A stretch of DNA of 64,000 nt from an uncultured Odoribacter sp. (GTDB lineage Bacteria; Bacteroidota; Bacteroidia; Bacteroidales; Marinifilaceae), in assembly GCA_944321145.1 (NCBI GenBank), contig CALUKF010000007.1, forward strand, positions 17,065-81,064. Direction: 5' to 3'. Under the pieces are notes generated by a model that saw only the letters and a program-made list of their open reading frames with translations, was not told the DNA's origin and did not search any database. Made by a program: the position numbers and the translations under genes. Positions 9,770-17,852 of this stretch are shown piece after piece; position 1 is the first letter of the stretch, and each line of letters begins with the position of its first letter.

Positions 9770-9777
9770 CAAAATTA
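9770..9777 (-). promoter_or_regulatory. Promoter -7 box of the hmu operon
   Basis: Reads TAATTTTG on the minus strand, a full match to the Bacteroidetes TAnnTTTG box, about 57 bp before the hmuY start. No obvious Fur-like palindrome was found next to it. Confidence 0.6.
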
Positions 9778-9868
9778 CACCTTGTCCCCACGCCCCTCAA
9801 TACCCAAAAATGATGAATTAATACCCCCGACTGGCAACAAGTAGGTATCCGCCCCCTCCCACCGGGTT

Positions 9869-10060
9869 TATGGCAGTTCCTCCACCCAATTTCTCCGATT
9901 TATGGCAGTTTACCACCTCAATTTTAACAGACTTATGGCAGTTTACTATGTCCATTTTAACAGTTTTATGGCAGTTTGTAGTCTCATTTTTTCCGATATA
10001 TGGCAGTTTGTATTCGATTTTTTCTGTACCTTTGTGCTGTAAATAGTTGATTTATGGCAG
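9869..10060 (+). repeat. Tandem 32-33 bp repeats before the ATPase gene
   Basis: The word TATGGCAG begins at 9869, 9901, 9934, 9967 and 9999 (steps 32, 33, 33, 32), each followed by a diverged pyrimidine-rich spacer. The last unit runs into the TACCTTTG promoter box. The same word recurs at 10053, where its ATG is the start codon of the ATPase gene. Within units a second word with the pattern TTTAACAG lies 22 bp after TATGGCAG, so the basic step is 11 bp. Spacers are not unique sequences of constant length bounded by a hairpin repeat, so this is not CRISPR. Confidence 0.85.
10027..10034 (+). promoter_or_regulatory. Promoter -7 box of the DUF4143 ATPase gene
   Basis: TACCTTTG, 20 bp before the start codon. 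TTTG at 10007-10010, inside the last tandem repeat, is a plausible -33 element, so the repeat array appears to merge with the promoter. Confidence 0.6.
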
Positions 10061-11352
10061 ATAAAAGACTGATAGAACAAGTATTGACCGAACAGTTTCA
10101 AGAACTGCACGAGTTAGAAAGAAAAACATTCTGCCCAAGGAAGGAAGAAACCTTGGTGGAACTGGACAGCAGCATGGCACAAGTGGTCATTGGCGTAAGA
10201 AGGAGCGGAAAATCCACCTTCTGCTACAACATCTTGCGCAAGCACCGCAAAGAATTTGCCTATGCCAACTTCGACGACGAACGTTTCAGCGACTTGAAAG
10301 CTGCCGACCTCAACCCCCTCCTGGAAGTGCTTTATAAAATATACGGCAACTTCAAATACCTCTTCTTAGATGAAATCCAGAACGTCACGGGCTGGCATCT
10401 TTTTGTCAACCGCCTGCTCCGGCAAGGAATGCATGTCCTAATCACAGGCTCAAACGCCAAACTCCTAAGCGGAGAGCTCGCCACACACCTCACGGGCAGA
10501 TACGAACAAATTGAACTCTACCCCTTCTCATTTGCAGAATATTGCACCTACAAGGGGATAGACACCCAAAGCGTCACCACCAAATCAGAAGCCTTCCGGC
10601 GGGCTGCCTTCGACGACTACTTGCACTCGGGAGGCTTCCCCGAATTGCTGCACACCCAAAACAGGACACGCTACATCACCACCTTGGTGGACAACATCCT
10701 GAAACGGGACATCGAACAACGCCACAAAATCAGATACGCCAGGACTTTTGAGCAATTATCTAACCATCTCCTCAACATAGCCCCCGCCATCATCGTAGAA
10801 AACGAGTTGGCGGTCCTCTTCGGTCTGAAGTCGCATCACACGCTGAGCAACTACGTGGACTTCCTGAAGCAAGCCTACTTGTTGTCCGGCGTACAGCGCT
10901 ATTCGACCAAAAGCAAACTCCGCATCCGCGACGAAAAGGTCTACCCGATAGATGTCGCCCTGATGGACGCGAGGGCAGACGCCTTTGCCGCACAGAATCT
11001 CGGCTGGCGGCTCGAAACTTTAGTCTATATCGAACTGCAAAGACGCAACACCCCGATAAACCGGGATATTTACTATTACAAAAGTGCCGACGGCTATGAA
11101 GCCGACTTTGTAGTCTGCAAAGGCAATGCCGTGGAAGAAATCTACCAAGTCTGTTACGACCTCAACAAAGAGAAAACCCGTAAAAGAGAACTAAGGGGCT
11201 TGCTTACCGCCTCCCAAGAAACGCGGTGCAACAACCTCTTCCTCATCACCGATTACCAAAGGGAAGAAGTAGAAACAGAGGGCAAAACCATAAAAATCCT
11301 GCCGGCTTACGAATGGCTATTGCAGTCAGACATCATATTTTCCGCAGGATAG
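10054..11352 (+). CDS. ATP-binding protein, AAA_14 plus DUF4143
   Basis: 432 residues. The N-terminal AAA domain has a Walker A-like VIGVRRSGKSTF (near 47-58), Walker B YLFLDEIQNV (about 105-114) and the sensor-like ITGSNAKLLSGELATHLTGRY typical of the family. The C-terminal half is a DUF4143 domain with winged-helix and nuclease-fold character (YIELQRRNTPINRDIYYYKSADGYEADFVV, an ExK-like arrangement). This is a widespread, often mobile family in Bacteroidales with no settled function. Its start codon is embedded in a copy of the upstream repeat word. The following toxin gene has its own promoter, so the two are probably separate units. Confidence 0.9.
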   Translation: MADKRLIEQVLTEQFQELHELERKTFCPRKEETLVELDSSMAQVVIGVRRSGKSTFCYNILRKHRKEFAYANFDDERFSDLKAADLNPLLEVLYKIYGNFKYLFLDEIQNVTGWHLFVNRLLRQGMHVLITGSNAKLLSGELATHLTGRYEQIELYPFSFAEYCTYKGIDTQSVTTKSEAFRRAAFDDYLHSGGFPELLHTQNRTRYITTLVDNILKRDIEQRHKIRYARTFEQLSNHLLNIAPAIIVENELAVLFGLKSHHTLSNYVDFLKQAYLLSGVQRYSTKSKLRIRDEKVYPIDVALMDARADAFAAQNLGWRLETLVYIELQRRNTPINRDIYYYKSADGYEADFVVCKGNAVEEIYQVCYDLNKEKTRKRELRGLLTASQETRCNNLFLITDYQREEVETEGKTIKILPAYEWLLQSDIIFSAG

Positions 11353-11358
11353 TTGCAT

Positions 11359-11370
11359 AGTTGTACAACT
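11359..11370. promoter_or_regulatory. Palindromic operator candidate of the toxin-antitoxin pair
   Basis: AGTTGTACAACT is a perfect 12-bp palindrome lying 5 bp upstream of the -7 box of the toxin gene. Preceding GTTGCATA adds a half site. Type II toxin-antitoxin pairs usually repress themselves through such sites; binding by the HTH antitoxin is inferred. Confidence 0.5.
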
Positions 11371-11375
11371 TCATT

Positions 11376-11383
11376 TATCTTTG
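11376..11383 (+). promoter_or_regulatory. Promoter -7 box of the toxin gene
   Basis: TATCTTTG lies only 4 bp before ATG 11388, so transcription would begin at or next to the start codon, giving a leaderless or nearly leaderless mRNA. Confidence 0.55.
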
Positions 11384-11387
11384 TCCC

Positions 11388-11729
11388 ATGAGAAAAATAA
11401 TTGCATACAAGCACTACTACACGGAGTTCATGGCAAAGTTGTCCGTGCCGGAACAAACGAAAATCAGAAGGGCATTGTCCCTTTTTGAAGTGGAAGACAA
11501 AATGCCAAGCCACTATATAAAATTCATTCGCGACGGCATTTATGAATTCCGGGTAAATTTTGGTAACAATGAATTCAGGCTACTCTTCATCTATGATGGA
11601 GACACGATTGTAGTGTTATTCAATTGTTTCAAGAAAAAGACGCAGAAAACGCCCGAAAACGAAATAAGAAAAGCGATCAGACTAAAAAATGAATACTATG
11701 AAGAACAGCAGCAACATCTACGACGTTAG
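11388..11729 (+). CDS. RelE/HigB-type toxin
   Basis: 113 residues from ATG 11388 (MRKIIAYKHYYTEFMAKL). An earlier in-frame start at 11361 is less likely because it falls inside the palindrome and promoter. The fold signature is GIYEFRVNFGNNEFRLLFIYDGDTIVVLFNCFKKKTQKTP: the YEFRV/RLLF strands and the FxKKTQKTP tail are the hallmarks of HigB-like ribosome-dependent mRNA interferases. The 3' end overlaps the antitoxin gene by 41 bp, the toxin-first order typical of HigBA. Confidence 0.85.
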   Translation: MRKIIAYKHYYTEFMAKLSVPEQTKIRRALSLFEVEDKMPSHYIKFIRDGIYEFRVNFGNNEFRLLFIYDGDTIVVLFNCFKKKTQKTPENEIRKAIRLKNEYYEEQQQHLRR

Positions 11730-11994
11730 TGCCGAATTGGAAAGAGAATTAGGAGCGATTGGCACCCCGGAAAGGGAAGCCAACACCAATAAAGCTTGGG
11801 AAGAATATAACGCCCAAATACTGCTTGACGCCCGCAAAAAAGCAGGACTTACGCAATCAGAGCTGGCAAAACGCATCGGTGCTGACAAAAGTTACATTTC
11901 CAGAATAGAAAGAGGAATAACCATCCCCACGGTTTCCACACTCTACCGCCTTGTTGCAGCCATGGGGTTGGCAATTGAATTGCGCCCATTATAA
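11689..11994 (+). CDS. HTH Xre-family antitoxin (HigA-like)
   Basis: 101 residues. The C-terminal half is a helix-turn-helix of Xre type (ARKKAGLTQSELAKRIGADKSYISRIERG, about residues 49-77). The N-terminal 40 residues would wrap the toxin. It starts inside the toxin gene, so the two are translationally coupled. Expected role: neutralise the toxin and repress the operon through the palindrome at 11359. A second in-frame ATG at codon 4 is equally possible as start. Confidence 0.85.
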   Translation: MNTMKNSSNIYDVSAELERELGAIGTPEREANTNKAWEEYNAQILLDARKKAGLTQSELAKRIGADKSYISRIERGITIPTVSTLYRLVAAMGLAIELRPL

Positions 11995-11999
11995 AAACA

Positions 12000-12030
12000 G
12001 CCCGCCGCCCGGGTATGCCGGGCAGCGGGC
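12000..12030 (-). terminator. Intrinsic terminator of the OmpA-like gene
   Basis: GC-rich hairpin (GCCCGC/GCGGGC and GCCCGG/CCGGGC arms, 5-nt loop) followed on the minus strand by a T run (CTGTTTTTAT). It lies 27 bp after the minus-strand stop and can also end the toxin-antitoxin transcript. Confidence 0.85.
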
Positions 12031-12056
12031 TTGCTGCTAAATGTATGTGATTGGGA

Positions 12057-13175
12057 TTATTCCGTAACACAGATGGCAACGCGGTTCTGGGCAGAGGAGC
12101 CGAAAGGCTGCACCGTGTCGCCCTTGGCGTCTACCGTGATGCGTGCCCCGTCGATGCCTGCAGCTTTCAGGACGGCTGCCACCGCTTCTGCACGCTTCTG
12201 GGAGAGCGTCTGGTTGTAACGCGGGTTGCCGGTTTCCTTGTCGGCATAACCCGTTATCGTGACTTTTGCCTCCGCATTCTCCTTCAAGTAGGTTGCCAAT
12301 GCCTCAATCTTTGACTTCTCACCCTCGCGGATGACAGAAGAATTGAGCGCAAAGAACACATCCTGCTGCATCGGTTCCGGCTTCTTCACTTCCACCGGCA
12401 CTGCCTTTTCCACCGGCTTAGGCTCCGGCTGGGGTTCCGGTTGCGGCTGCGCTTTCGGGGCAGGAGGAGGAACCACCACGGGTGCCGGCTCTGCCTTCTT
12501 TGCATGTCCCTTGCCGAAACGAATGGTCACGCCTGCCAGCAAGTTGAATTGCCAGTCCGCATTCCCTGCCTTCTTGGAATTGAAATGGTCGGACAACACG
12601 TTGGCATTCCCTTCGAGGTTAAACGCCACCGCTTCGCAAATCCGGAAGTCCATGCCCAAACCCATGCGCCCCACACCAAAGAAACGGCTGCCGTCCCACA
12701 GGTAAGGCAGGTCGTTCCCGGCATCTGCCAGCGCCTGTGCCCCGTCGTTATTAAAGCCCACAGCACCGCCCACGCCGGCAAACAGGTAAGGATTCCAGAA
12801 CCGGCGGTAATTGAACCCGCCAATCCAATTGCCCAAATCCACCACGGCATCCGCGCCCAACTGCAAATAGTTAAAGTCGTAATCCGTCCGCGGAGCCACC
12901 CACGAGCCTTTGCCTTGCCAGCCGCTCAGCCCGAAACGCAAGCCCCACACCGGCGAAAACCGGTAGCCTGCCTGCAAAGCCGCTGCGGGAGAAGTCAGTT
13001 TTCCGAAATCATTCTCACCCAACGTGTACCCCGCTCCCCCTTGCACCCGCATAAACCAATGCGGTCGGAAGGTGACCGTCTCGTCGTGCTTGTCTGTCGT
13101 TCCCTCCTTTTGAGCGAACGCTGCCGTTGCCCCCGCTACGAGCGCAACAGCCAAAATCATTCTCTTTACGTTCAT
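12057..13175 (-). CDS. OmpA-family outer membrane protein
   Basis: 372 residues: signal peptide (1-21, cut after AAFA), an N-terminal 8-strand-type barrel (about 30-215, rich in alternating aromatic residues), a Pro/Glu/Lys hinge (about 220-255) and a C-terminal OmpA peptidoglycan-binding domain. That domain shows FFALNSSVIREGEKSKIEALA, the GYADKETGNPRYNQTLSQKRAEAV core and a final NRVAICV. The core Asp and Arg that bind diaminopimelate are present. It ties the outer membrane to the wall. It follows the large lipoprotein gene on the same strand; the hairpin between them suggests partial read-through or an unseen promoter. Confidence 0.9.
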   Translation of the reverse strand: MNVKRMILAVALVAGATAAFAQKEGTTDKHDETVTFRPHWFMRVQGGAGYTLGENDFGKLTSPAAALQAGYRFSPVWGLRFGLSGWQGKGSWVAPRTDYDFNYLQLGADAVVDLGNWIGGFNYRRFWNPYLFAGVGGAVGFNNDGAQALADAGNDLPYLWDGSRFFGVGRMGLGMDFRICEAVAFNLEGNANVLSDHFNSKKAGNADWQFNLLAGVTIRFGKGHAKKAEPAPVVVPPPAPKAQPQPEPQPEPKPVEKAVPVEVKKPEPMQQDVFFALNSSVIREGEKSKIEALATYLKENAEAKVTITGYADKETGNPRYNQTLSQKRAEAVAAVLKAAGIDGARITVDAKGDTVQPFGSSAQNRVAICVTE

Positions 13176-13201
13176 AATTGTATGTTTTTTGATTTATGGA
13201 A

Positions 13202-13232
13202 AATAGCCGGAGAGAAAATCCCCCCGGCTATT
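13202..13232 (-). terminator. Terminator hairpin after the large lipoprotein gene
   Basis: AATAGCCGG and CCGGCTATT form a perfect 9-bp stem with a 13-nt loop; on the minus strand a short T run (ATTTTCC) follows. It lies 18 bp after the lipoprotein stop. Confidence 0.75.
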
Positions 13233-13250
13233 CTTTCTTCAAATTATCGA

Positions 13251-16226
13251 TTAGTTACCTTGAGTTGCAACTACGTCAACCAATACATATTCGATAACCT
13301 CGCCCCACTTGTAAACCACTTTCACCGGAACATTCAACTGGAATGCACCAACAGCTGCACCGTTGTTCTTCAAAGTCAACTGTCCGTAGTTCTCCAAGTC
13401 AGCTGCACTTGTCGGATAAGCAAGTTTACCTTCCGTTGCTGTCAATACCAAGTTCTTGGTTACAGTTTCCAACTTCGTAGAATTGATGTCACCACCATCC
13501 AATGAAGTGTAGATCGGGTACTTCTCATCAGCATAGTCACCAGCCAAAGCCACAATCTGCGTTACTTGGTAGTATTTGTAGAAGTTTACAGGACTGAATG
13601 CAAAGTCTTCATTTCTCCAGTCAATCAAACTGATCAAATCCATGATATTGATAGTAGAACCATTGGTCTTAGCATCTTCCAATACTGCAGGATCATCAGC
13701 CTTCACGATATCAACCGGACGCAAGAAGTAAGCCTTGAACTCTCCATTGTTAACGAGCGGATATGCCAACTCACAACCATTCGTAACCTTGATGTTCATC
13801 AATGCGTAGAAGGAAGCTTCACCCAATTCATCATGAGCAGCTCTATTCAACAAGTCTTTTGCAAACAAATTGCTTGAATAAGTTACAACATTGTTTGAAG
13901 TTTCTGATAAAGTAGCAACAGTCTCAGTCGTAGTACCGTTAGTTGCAGACAATGTCTTTCCGTCAGTACTTACGCTAAGTACATATTCTGCTCCGCTCAA
14001 ACCAGTTACCTTGCGGTCTTTGTTCTTGTCAGAGAAGATAAATGCATACTTCAATGTAGCAGGAGCAAAGTCTGTAAACTCTTTGTCTACATCAATAGTA
14101 ATTGTGTTGCCTCTGAACGTATTGAACAAATCAGTTACGAAATTACACTTGTTTTCCTTGTCAACAACTTCCACATTCAAGCGTACATAGTCCTTGCCGT
14201 CGTTGCCCCAGTATTCGTCAATCTTGTCGCCTACTTCAGCAGCTTCCGGATGTTTAACGGTCGCTTTCAACGTGATAACTACATCTTCACGTCCCTTAGC
14301 AGTATAAACGGCTTTCGCTTCAAATACATCGCCATCCTTAGCAGCCTTCAACTCTGCGTCAGAAATAGTCCACTTAACGATGGTAGTCTCATCTGCAATC
14401 TCGTCCACTACTTCCTCAACCGTACCGTCTCCATTTGCATTCGTGCCATCGAATTTATAGATAGCATGGAAATCATCCTTGCTCAAGCCTAGCTTGTTGT
14501 AGATTTCAGTATTCATGAACTCAACAGTTACAGCCTTAGTTACAGCGTTGCAGCCCCAATTGATTGTACCGAAATCAAGCGTAGTCTCCATACCTTCAGA
14601 AGTACCGCGAACAATTAACAATTTAATCCAACCAACATTGGCAACCTCATCCGGATTAGCCATGTTGTAAAGCTCTACGCGAACCAACGGCATACGACCG
14701 ATAGCAGCAGCACCAGATTCCTGATATACTTTCGTTGTAATCTCACCAGTCTTTTCGTCAACGTCGAAGAACTCGTTCTGCGGAGTTTGGTTGTCCCCAG
14801 TAATGTAGTTAGAAGCAACAAAGCGGATATCCAAGCCCAATGCGTTTAACTCTTCTCTTGTAAAGAACTTGTCTTTAGCGCAGCAAGCTACCAATACATT
14901 ATTTTCATAATCTTTTTCAGTATAGTGCGCAACTACATAGTCTTCCAGTTTTACTTTCTGAGAATTGTCATAGAGCACAGTGATTACTTGCGGAGATACA
15001 GCATTTACATCAACACCGTCAATAGCGTCCTGAGCCTTTCCGCTTGCAGTACCCCACAAATGCCCTTTACCTTCCTTAAAGTCACCAGTATACTTCTCCA
15101 CATCAGCAGAAGCCAAACGGAAATCCGTAATCGTCGTGTTGAAAATAGCGGCATAATCAGAAGTAATCACATGCTCAGCAGCCTCTTCCTCCTCAGCGTT
15201 CGGATCTACCACAACAGCCTGTACTGAAACAACAGAAATTTCTTCATCCTTAGAACCAGCTAATTTGTCCCCATCAACAGAGAAAGTGAGTTGCAACATT
15301 TGTTCGTCACCAACTTTCACCAGTTCCTTGTTTTCTAATTTTGCACCCAACTCATTGGCAGCCTTCGTATGCACATACTCTTTGTTATCCGTAACAAAGC
15401 GAACTTCCTTGATGCTGGTCAAATCAATATTGGACGGATTGATGTGGTAACGGGCAACAATCTTAGCCGGAATTTCAAGGCTTGCAATCTTATCCTTATC
15501 GTCAGCAGCTGCCTTGCTCCAAACCTCACCAGTAGTAGTCGGCTTCTCATCAGAAACGATTTGATCCCAATCAGCCGTCTTGATGTAGCGGGCTTTCATT
15601 GCCTCTACGCCATTCAAATAAGCCTGCGGCTCAAATACCATGCTCTTCAAAAGACCGGCTTCAATCATCAAATTAACTGTCGGCTGGTCGCCATAAGTAA
15701 TAGCATAACCAATTACAGCACCTGCAGCATTTTTAATTTCAACAATCTGCAAAGCAGGAGCTTCCGGAACAGCCGGGAGCGTTACCTCAGTTGCAGTTTC
15801 ACCGTAATAAACTTTGCCATCCTTTACCGTCAAGAGAGCAGGATTGAAAGCTTCTACTTTTTCCTGTTTAACCACCACAGTTTGCGCAGTACCTTCGCTG
15901 GGTGTCAAAGTAAGCTCAAATCCGCCTTCGGCTTCTTTTCCGCTCAGAGTATAAGTTACATTGCCATCTCCAATAGGACAGATCACCGCCTCGCCATCAG
16001 AAGGAGTAATGGTCAATATTCCCTTCTCTTCGTCAAAAGTCACTGATTTCACATAAGCCAATTCCCCAAATTGCTCTGACAATTGGCTAAGTGTTGTTTC
16101 TAATGCGTCTACACGCTCATTCAGACCATCAATGTCATCATCGTAGTCTTTACAACTCGTCATAGACACCGACAGTCCCAATACCATACACATCAGAATG
16201 TGTAAAAATTTAGTTGTCTGTTTCAT
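13251..16226 (-). CDS. Large surface lipoprotein with N-terminal coiled coil
   Basis: 991 residues. The leader ends in a lipobox (SVSMTSCKDY, Cys26). A short coiled coil follows (about 30-56, DGLNERVDALETTLSQLSEQFGEL), then many beta-rich modules of about 90-110 residues. The N-terminal layout (coiled coil then SVTFDEEKGILTITPSDGEAV) is seen in Bacteroidales surface lipoproteins annotated as PL29 lyase N-terminal-like, but no catalytic signature is evident, so I call no enzyme activity. The base composition is clearly more AT-rich than the neighbours and codon choice looks optimised, which fits an abundant surface or S-layer-like protein. Its promoter lies about 550 bp upstream, giving an exceptionally long leader. 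Confidence 0.8.
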   Translation of the reverse strand: MKQTTKFLHILMCMVLGLSVSMTSCKDYDDDIDGLNERVDALETTLSQLSEQFGELAYVKSVTFDEEKGILTITPSDGEAVICPIGDGNVTYTLSGKEAEGGFELTLTPSEGTAQTVVVKQEKVEAFNPALLTVKDGKVYYGETATEVTLPAVPEAPALQIVEIKNAAGAVIGYAITYGDQPTVNLMIEAGLLKSMVFEPQAYLNGVEAMKARYIKTADWDQIVSDEKPTTTGEVWSKAAADDKDKIASLEIPAKIVARYHINPSNIDLTSIKEVRFVTDNKEYVHTKAANELGAKLENKELVKVGDEQMLQLTFSVDGDKLAGSKDEEISVVSVQAVVVDPNAEEEEAAEHVITSDYAAIFNTTITDFRLASADVEKYTGDFKEGKGHLWGTASGKAQDAIDGVDVNAVSPQVITVLYDNSQKVKLEDYVVAHYTEKDYENNVLVACCAKDKFFTREELNALGLDIRFVASNYITGDNQTPQNEFFDVDEKTGEITTKVYQESGAAAIGRMPLVRVELYNMANPDEVANVGWIKLLIVRGTSEGMETTLDFGTINWGCNAVTKAVTVEFMNTEIYNKLGLSKDDFHAIYKFDGTNANGDGTVEEVVDEIADETTIVKWTISDAELKAAKDGDVFEAKAVYTAKGREDVVITLKATVKHPEAAEVGDKIDEYWGNDGKDYVRLNVEVVDKENKCNFVTDLFNTFRGNTITIDVDKEFTDFAPATLKYAFIFSDKNKDRKVTGLSGAEYVLSVSTDGKTLSATNGTTTETVATLSETSNNVVTYSSNLFAKDLLNRAAHDELGEASFYALMNIKVTNGCELAYPLVNNGEFKAYFLRPVDIVKADDPAVLEDAKTNGSTINIMDLISLIDWRNEDFAFSPVNFYKYYQVTQIVALAGDYADEKYPIYTSLDGGDINSTKLETVTKNLVLTATEGKLAYPTSAADLENYGQLTLKNNGAAVGAFQLNVPVKVVYKWGEVIEYVLVDVVATQGN

Positions 16227-16539
16227 TTGAATTTAAGTTTAAATTTAAAGTAATAGTTTTCGATTTTGTTTTTTGTTTTTTGCTAATTCCTTTTTGTTTT
16301 TCTCATTATTTACCGTGTCCTTTTTACATCATAATTTTTAGTTTATTGGTTTATTATTTTCTTATTGTCCTATTTTCATCCCTGTATACCTTCGATTTCC
16401 TTCCGAAGAAGAAAGTTCGCCCCTCCCCAAGGCATGTGTATGTGTATGTATTTGTGTATATATTGGCTGTGCGTACATCAACGGATTAACTCGCTGATAG
16501 CCACAAGAAAGACGGAGAGGGGCTACCTTCATAAAATCG

Positions 16540-16735
16540 AAAACGACTAAAAAAAACGTAGAATTAAATAGAGGCATATTCCGGTTGAAAAATGGGCTTT
16601 CAACCGGTCTTTTTTTAGACCCCATAAGCATCTCTGCTCCAATATGTAACATCTTCTTTAGCATATTACTTTTCCTTTTCTAAAATCGCCTTAAAAACCA
16701 ACGATTTTAATCCTACGTTTTTTTCGTCACTAAAC
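16540..16735. repeat. Imperfect inverted repeat enclosing a terminator-like hairpin
   Basis: CGACTAAAAAAAACGTAG at 16543-16560 is nearly the reverse complement of CTACGTTTTTTTCGTC at 16712-16727, with adjacent TTAAT/ATTAA matches extending the arms. The hairpin at 16581 lies inside, so a transcript from either strand could fold into a stem with an internal arm. Confidence 0.55.
16581..16617 (+). terminator. Plus-strand intrinsic terminator without an assigned gene
   Basis: CCGGTTGAAA pairs perfectly with TTTCAACCGG across a 7-nt loop and is followed by TCTTTTTTT. An overlapping alternative stem (GGTCT/AGACC, 16606-16621) could compete with it. No plus-strand gene precedes it within 500 bp, so it points to a small RNA or antisense transcript. 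Confidence 0.65.
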
Positions 16736-16773
16736 TAATTCATTTCCTTGAAATTACTCTTAGTTTCCGTCTG

Positions 16774-16781
16774 CAAATATA
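16774..16781 (-). promoter_or_regulatory. Candidate -7 box of the large lipoprotein gene
   Basis: TATATTTG on the minus strand. If used, the mRNA leader is about 540 nt and contains the inverted repeats described above. Confidence 0.5.
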
Positions 16782-16922
16782 TAGTTTTTTTCATTACCAC
16801 AAAAATAAATTGCGATTTTTTATTGCAAAGATTTATTTTCTCGCTGATTTTTTCCTTTCCGCCTGCCTTTCAGCCCTTTCCCATTTCCGGGGCTATACCT
16901 ATATATATAAAATAAAAGCGGG

Positions 16923-17528
16923 CTATTCCTCGGGCAGCAGCACCTGTGCCCATTCCGGAACGGCGGAGACATATTTCTTTTTCATCAAGCCGTTGCTCAG
17001 GCGGAACTGCAATTGGGCATCCTCTCCATCCACGGAATTGTCATAAATATAAAGGCGGTCGACAACAGACGCCACCGTCTTGCAGTTGGCAATCGACTTA
17101 TAATAGCGCGACACGATTTTGGTGATGGGTACATCATGCCCGCCTTTCATCACCCGGTTGGCAATCCGTGCCGCATTGATGGAAGGGTGTGTCGTAGAAA
17201 TAAAAAACAAACGAATGAAAAAACCGGCAGCCTTTGCCCGAAGGATAAAATCCACCTTGTCATCGCCTGACATAACAGTCTCAAACACAAAACTCCGATG
17301 ATTTTGGAGGCATTTTTCCCGAAGCGCGGCACAATAATTGGCTGCTTTCAAAACGGCTTCCGGAGAATTCCAGTCGCCAAACTTATACTTTGCCACCTCA
17401 TCCGGATTAATATATAAGGTGCCTTCTGCCCACTCGTGGCGTAAAAACTTTTCCGTCACAGACGTCTTTCCAGACCCGTTGGGACCTGCAATAATAATCA
17501 TCTCCGGGAAATGCTCACCCCCTGCCAT
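16923..17528 (-). CDS. Zeta-toxin-like P-loop kinase
   Basis: 201 residues. Walker A GPNGSGKTSVTEKF near residues 15-28, NPDEVAKY (about 41-48) and FETVMSGDDK (about 81-90) are the usual order in zeta-toxin and related small-molecule kinases. Known zeta toxins phosphorylate UDP-N-acetylglucosamine; the chromosomal Bacteroidetes relatives are not characterised. The gene starts within the last 14 bp of the small upstream gene, so the pair is coupled as in a toxin-antitoxin module. Confidence 0.8.
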   Translation of the reverse strand: MAGGEHFPEMIIIAGPNGSGKTSVTEKFLRHEWAEGTLYINPDEVAKYKFGDWNSPEAVLKAANYCAALREKCLQNHRSFVFETVMSGDDKVDFILRAKAAGFFIRLFFISTTHPSINAARIANRVMKGGHDVPITKIVSRYYKSIANCKTVASVVDRLYIYDNSVDGEDAQLQFRLSNGLMKKKYVSAVPEWAQVLLPEE

Positions 17529-17730
17529 GGACCACGCGATTTATTTGTTCTGCCCACCGCGCCTGCTTGATGGCAATATCGCGAAGCATAGCGGCAAGGT
17601 AGGCTTCCGTGGCTCGTCGGTTGCTAATCCTTGCCTCTTCCGCCACCTCTTTCATGATTTGGCTCAACATCTCGTCCGTCGGTTCTTGGAAAGGACTGAA
17701 ACGATATGAATTCAATTCTTTTTCAGACAT
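17515..17730 (-). CDS. Small antitoxin-like partner of the zeta-like kinase
   Basis: 71 residues from ATG 17730 (MSEKELNSYRFSPFQEPTDEML). The frame is open further upstream, but the -7 box at 17756 lies within that extension, which decides for this start. Mostly helical and charged with no membrane segment. Overlap with the kinase gene and the small size suggest an antitoxin; no sequence family was recognised. Confidence 0.7.
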   Translation of the reverse strand: MSEKELNSYRFSPFQEPTDEMLSQIMKEVAEEARISNRRATEAYLAAMLRDIAIKQARWAEQINRVVHGRG

Positions 17731-17755
17731 TGCGTTATAGTTTGGTAACCTGTTG

Positions 17756-17763
17756 CAAATATA
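17756..17763 (-). promoter_or_regulatory. Promoter -7 box of the zeta-like operon
   Basis: TATATTTG on the minus strand, 25 bp before the start codon at 17730. Confidence 0.6.
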
Positions 17764-17852
17764 GGGAATTTTATTGAGACAAAAAATTCCCCCAATCATT
17801 TTTCCGAAATAAAGCCCTTTGAAATGAATCGCGCCGTCCCAAACCATTTCCG

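Larger units (their letters stand above)
16227..16922. other. AT-rich 696-bp intergenic region with nested inverted repeats
   Basis: No convincing protein gene. It holds the probable long 5' leader of the lipoprotein gene (minus), a plus-strand terminator-like hairpin at 16581 and an outer inverted repeat (16540-16560 with 16709-16730). A 100-codon minus-strand frame (16362-16664) lacks protein-like composition and is not called. Confidence 0.6.

Noticed and set aside
9869..10060. CRISPR array
   Set aside because: Repeat words are only 8-11 bp with 22-24 bp diverged, mutually similar spacers; no cas genes; the last unit merges with a promoter.
16362..16664. 100-codon minus-strand frame in the lipoprotein leader
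   Set aside because: Covers hairpin arms, has no protein-like pattern and no separate promoter.
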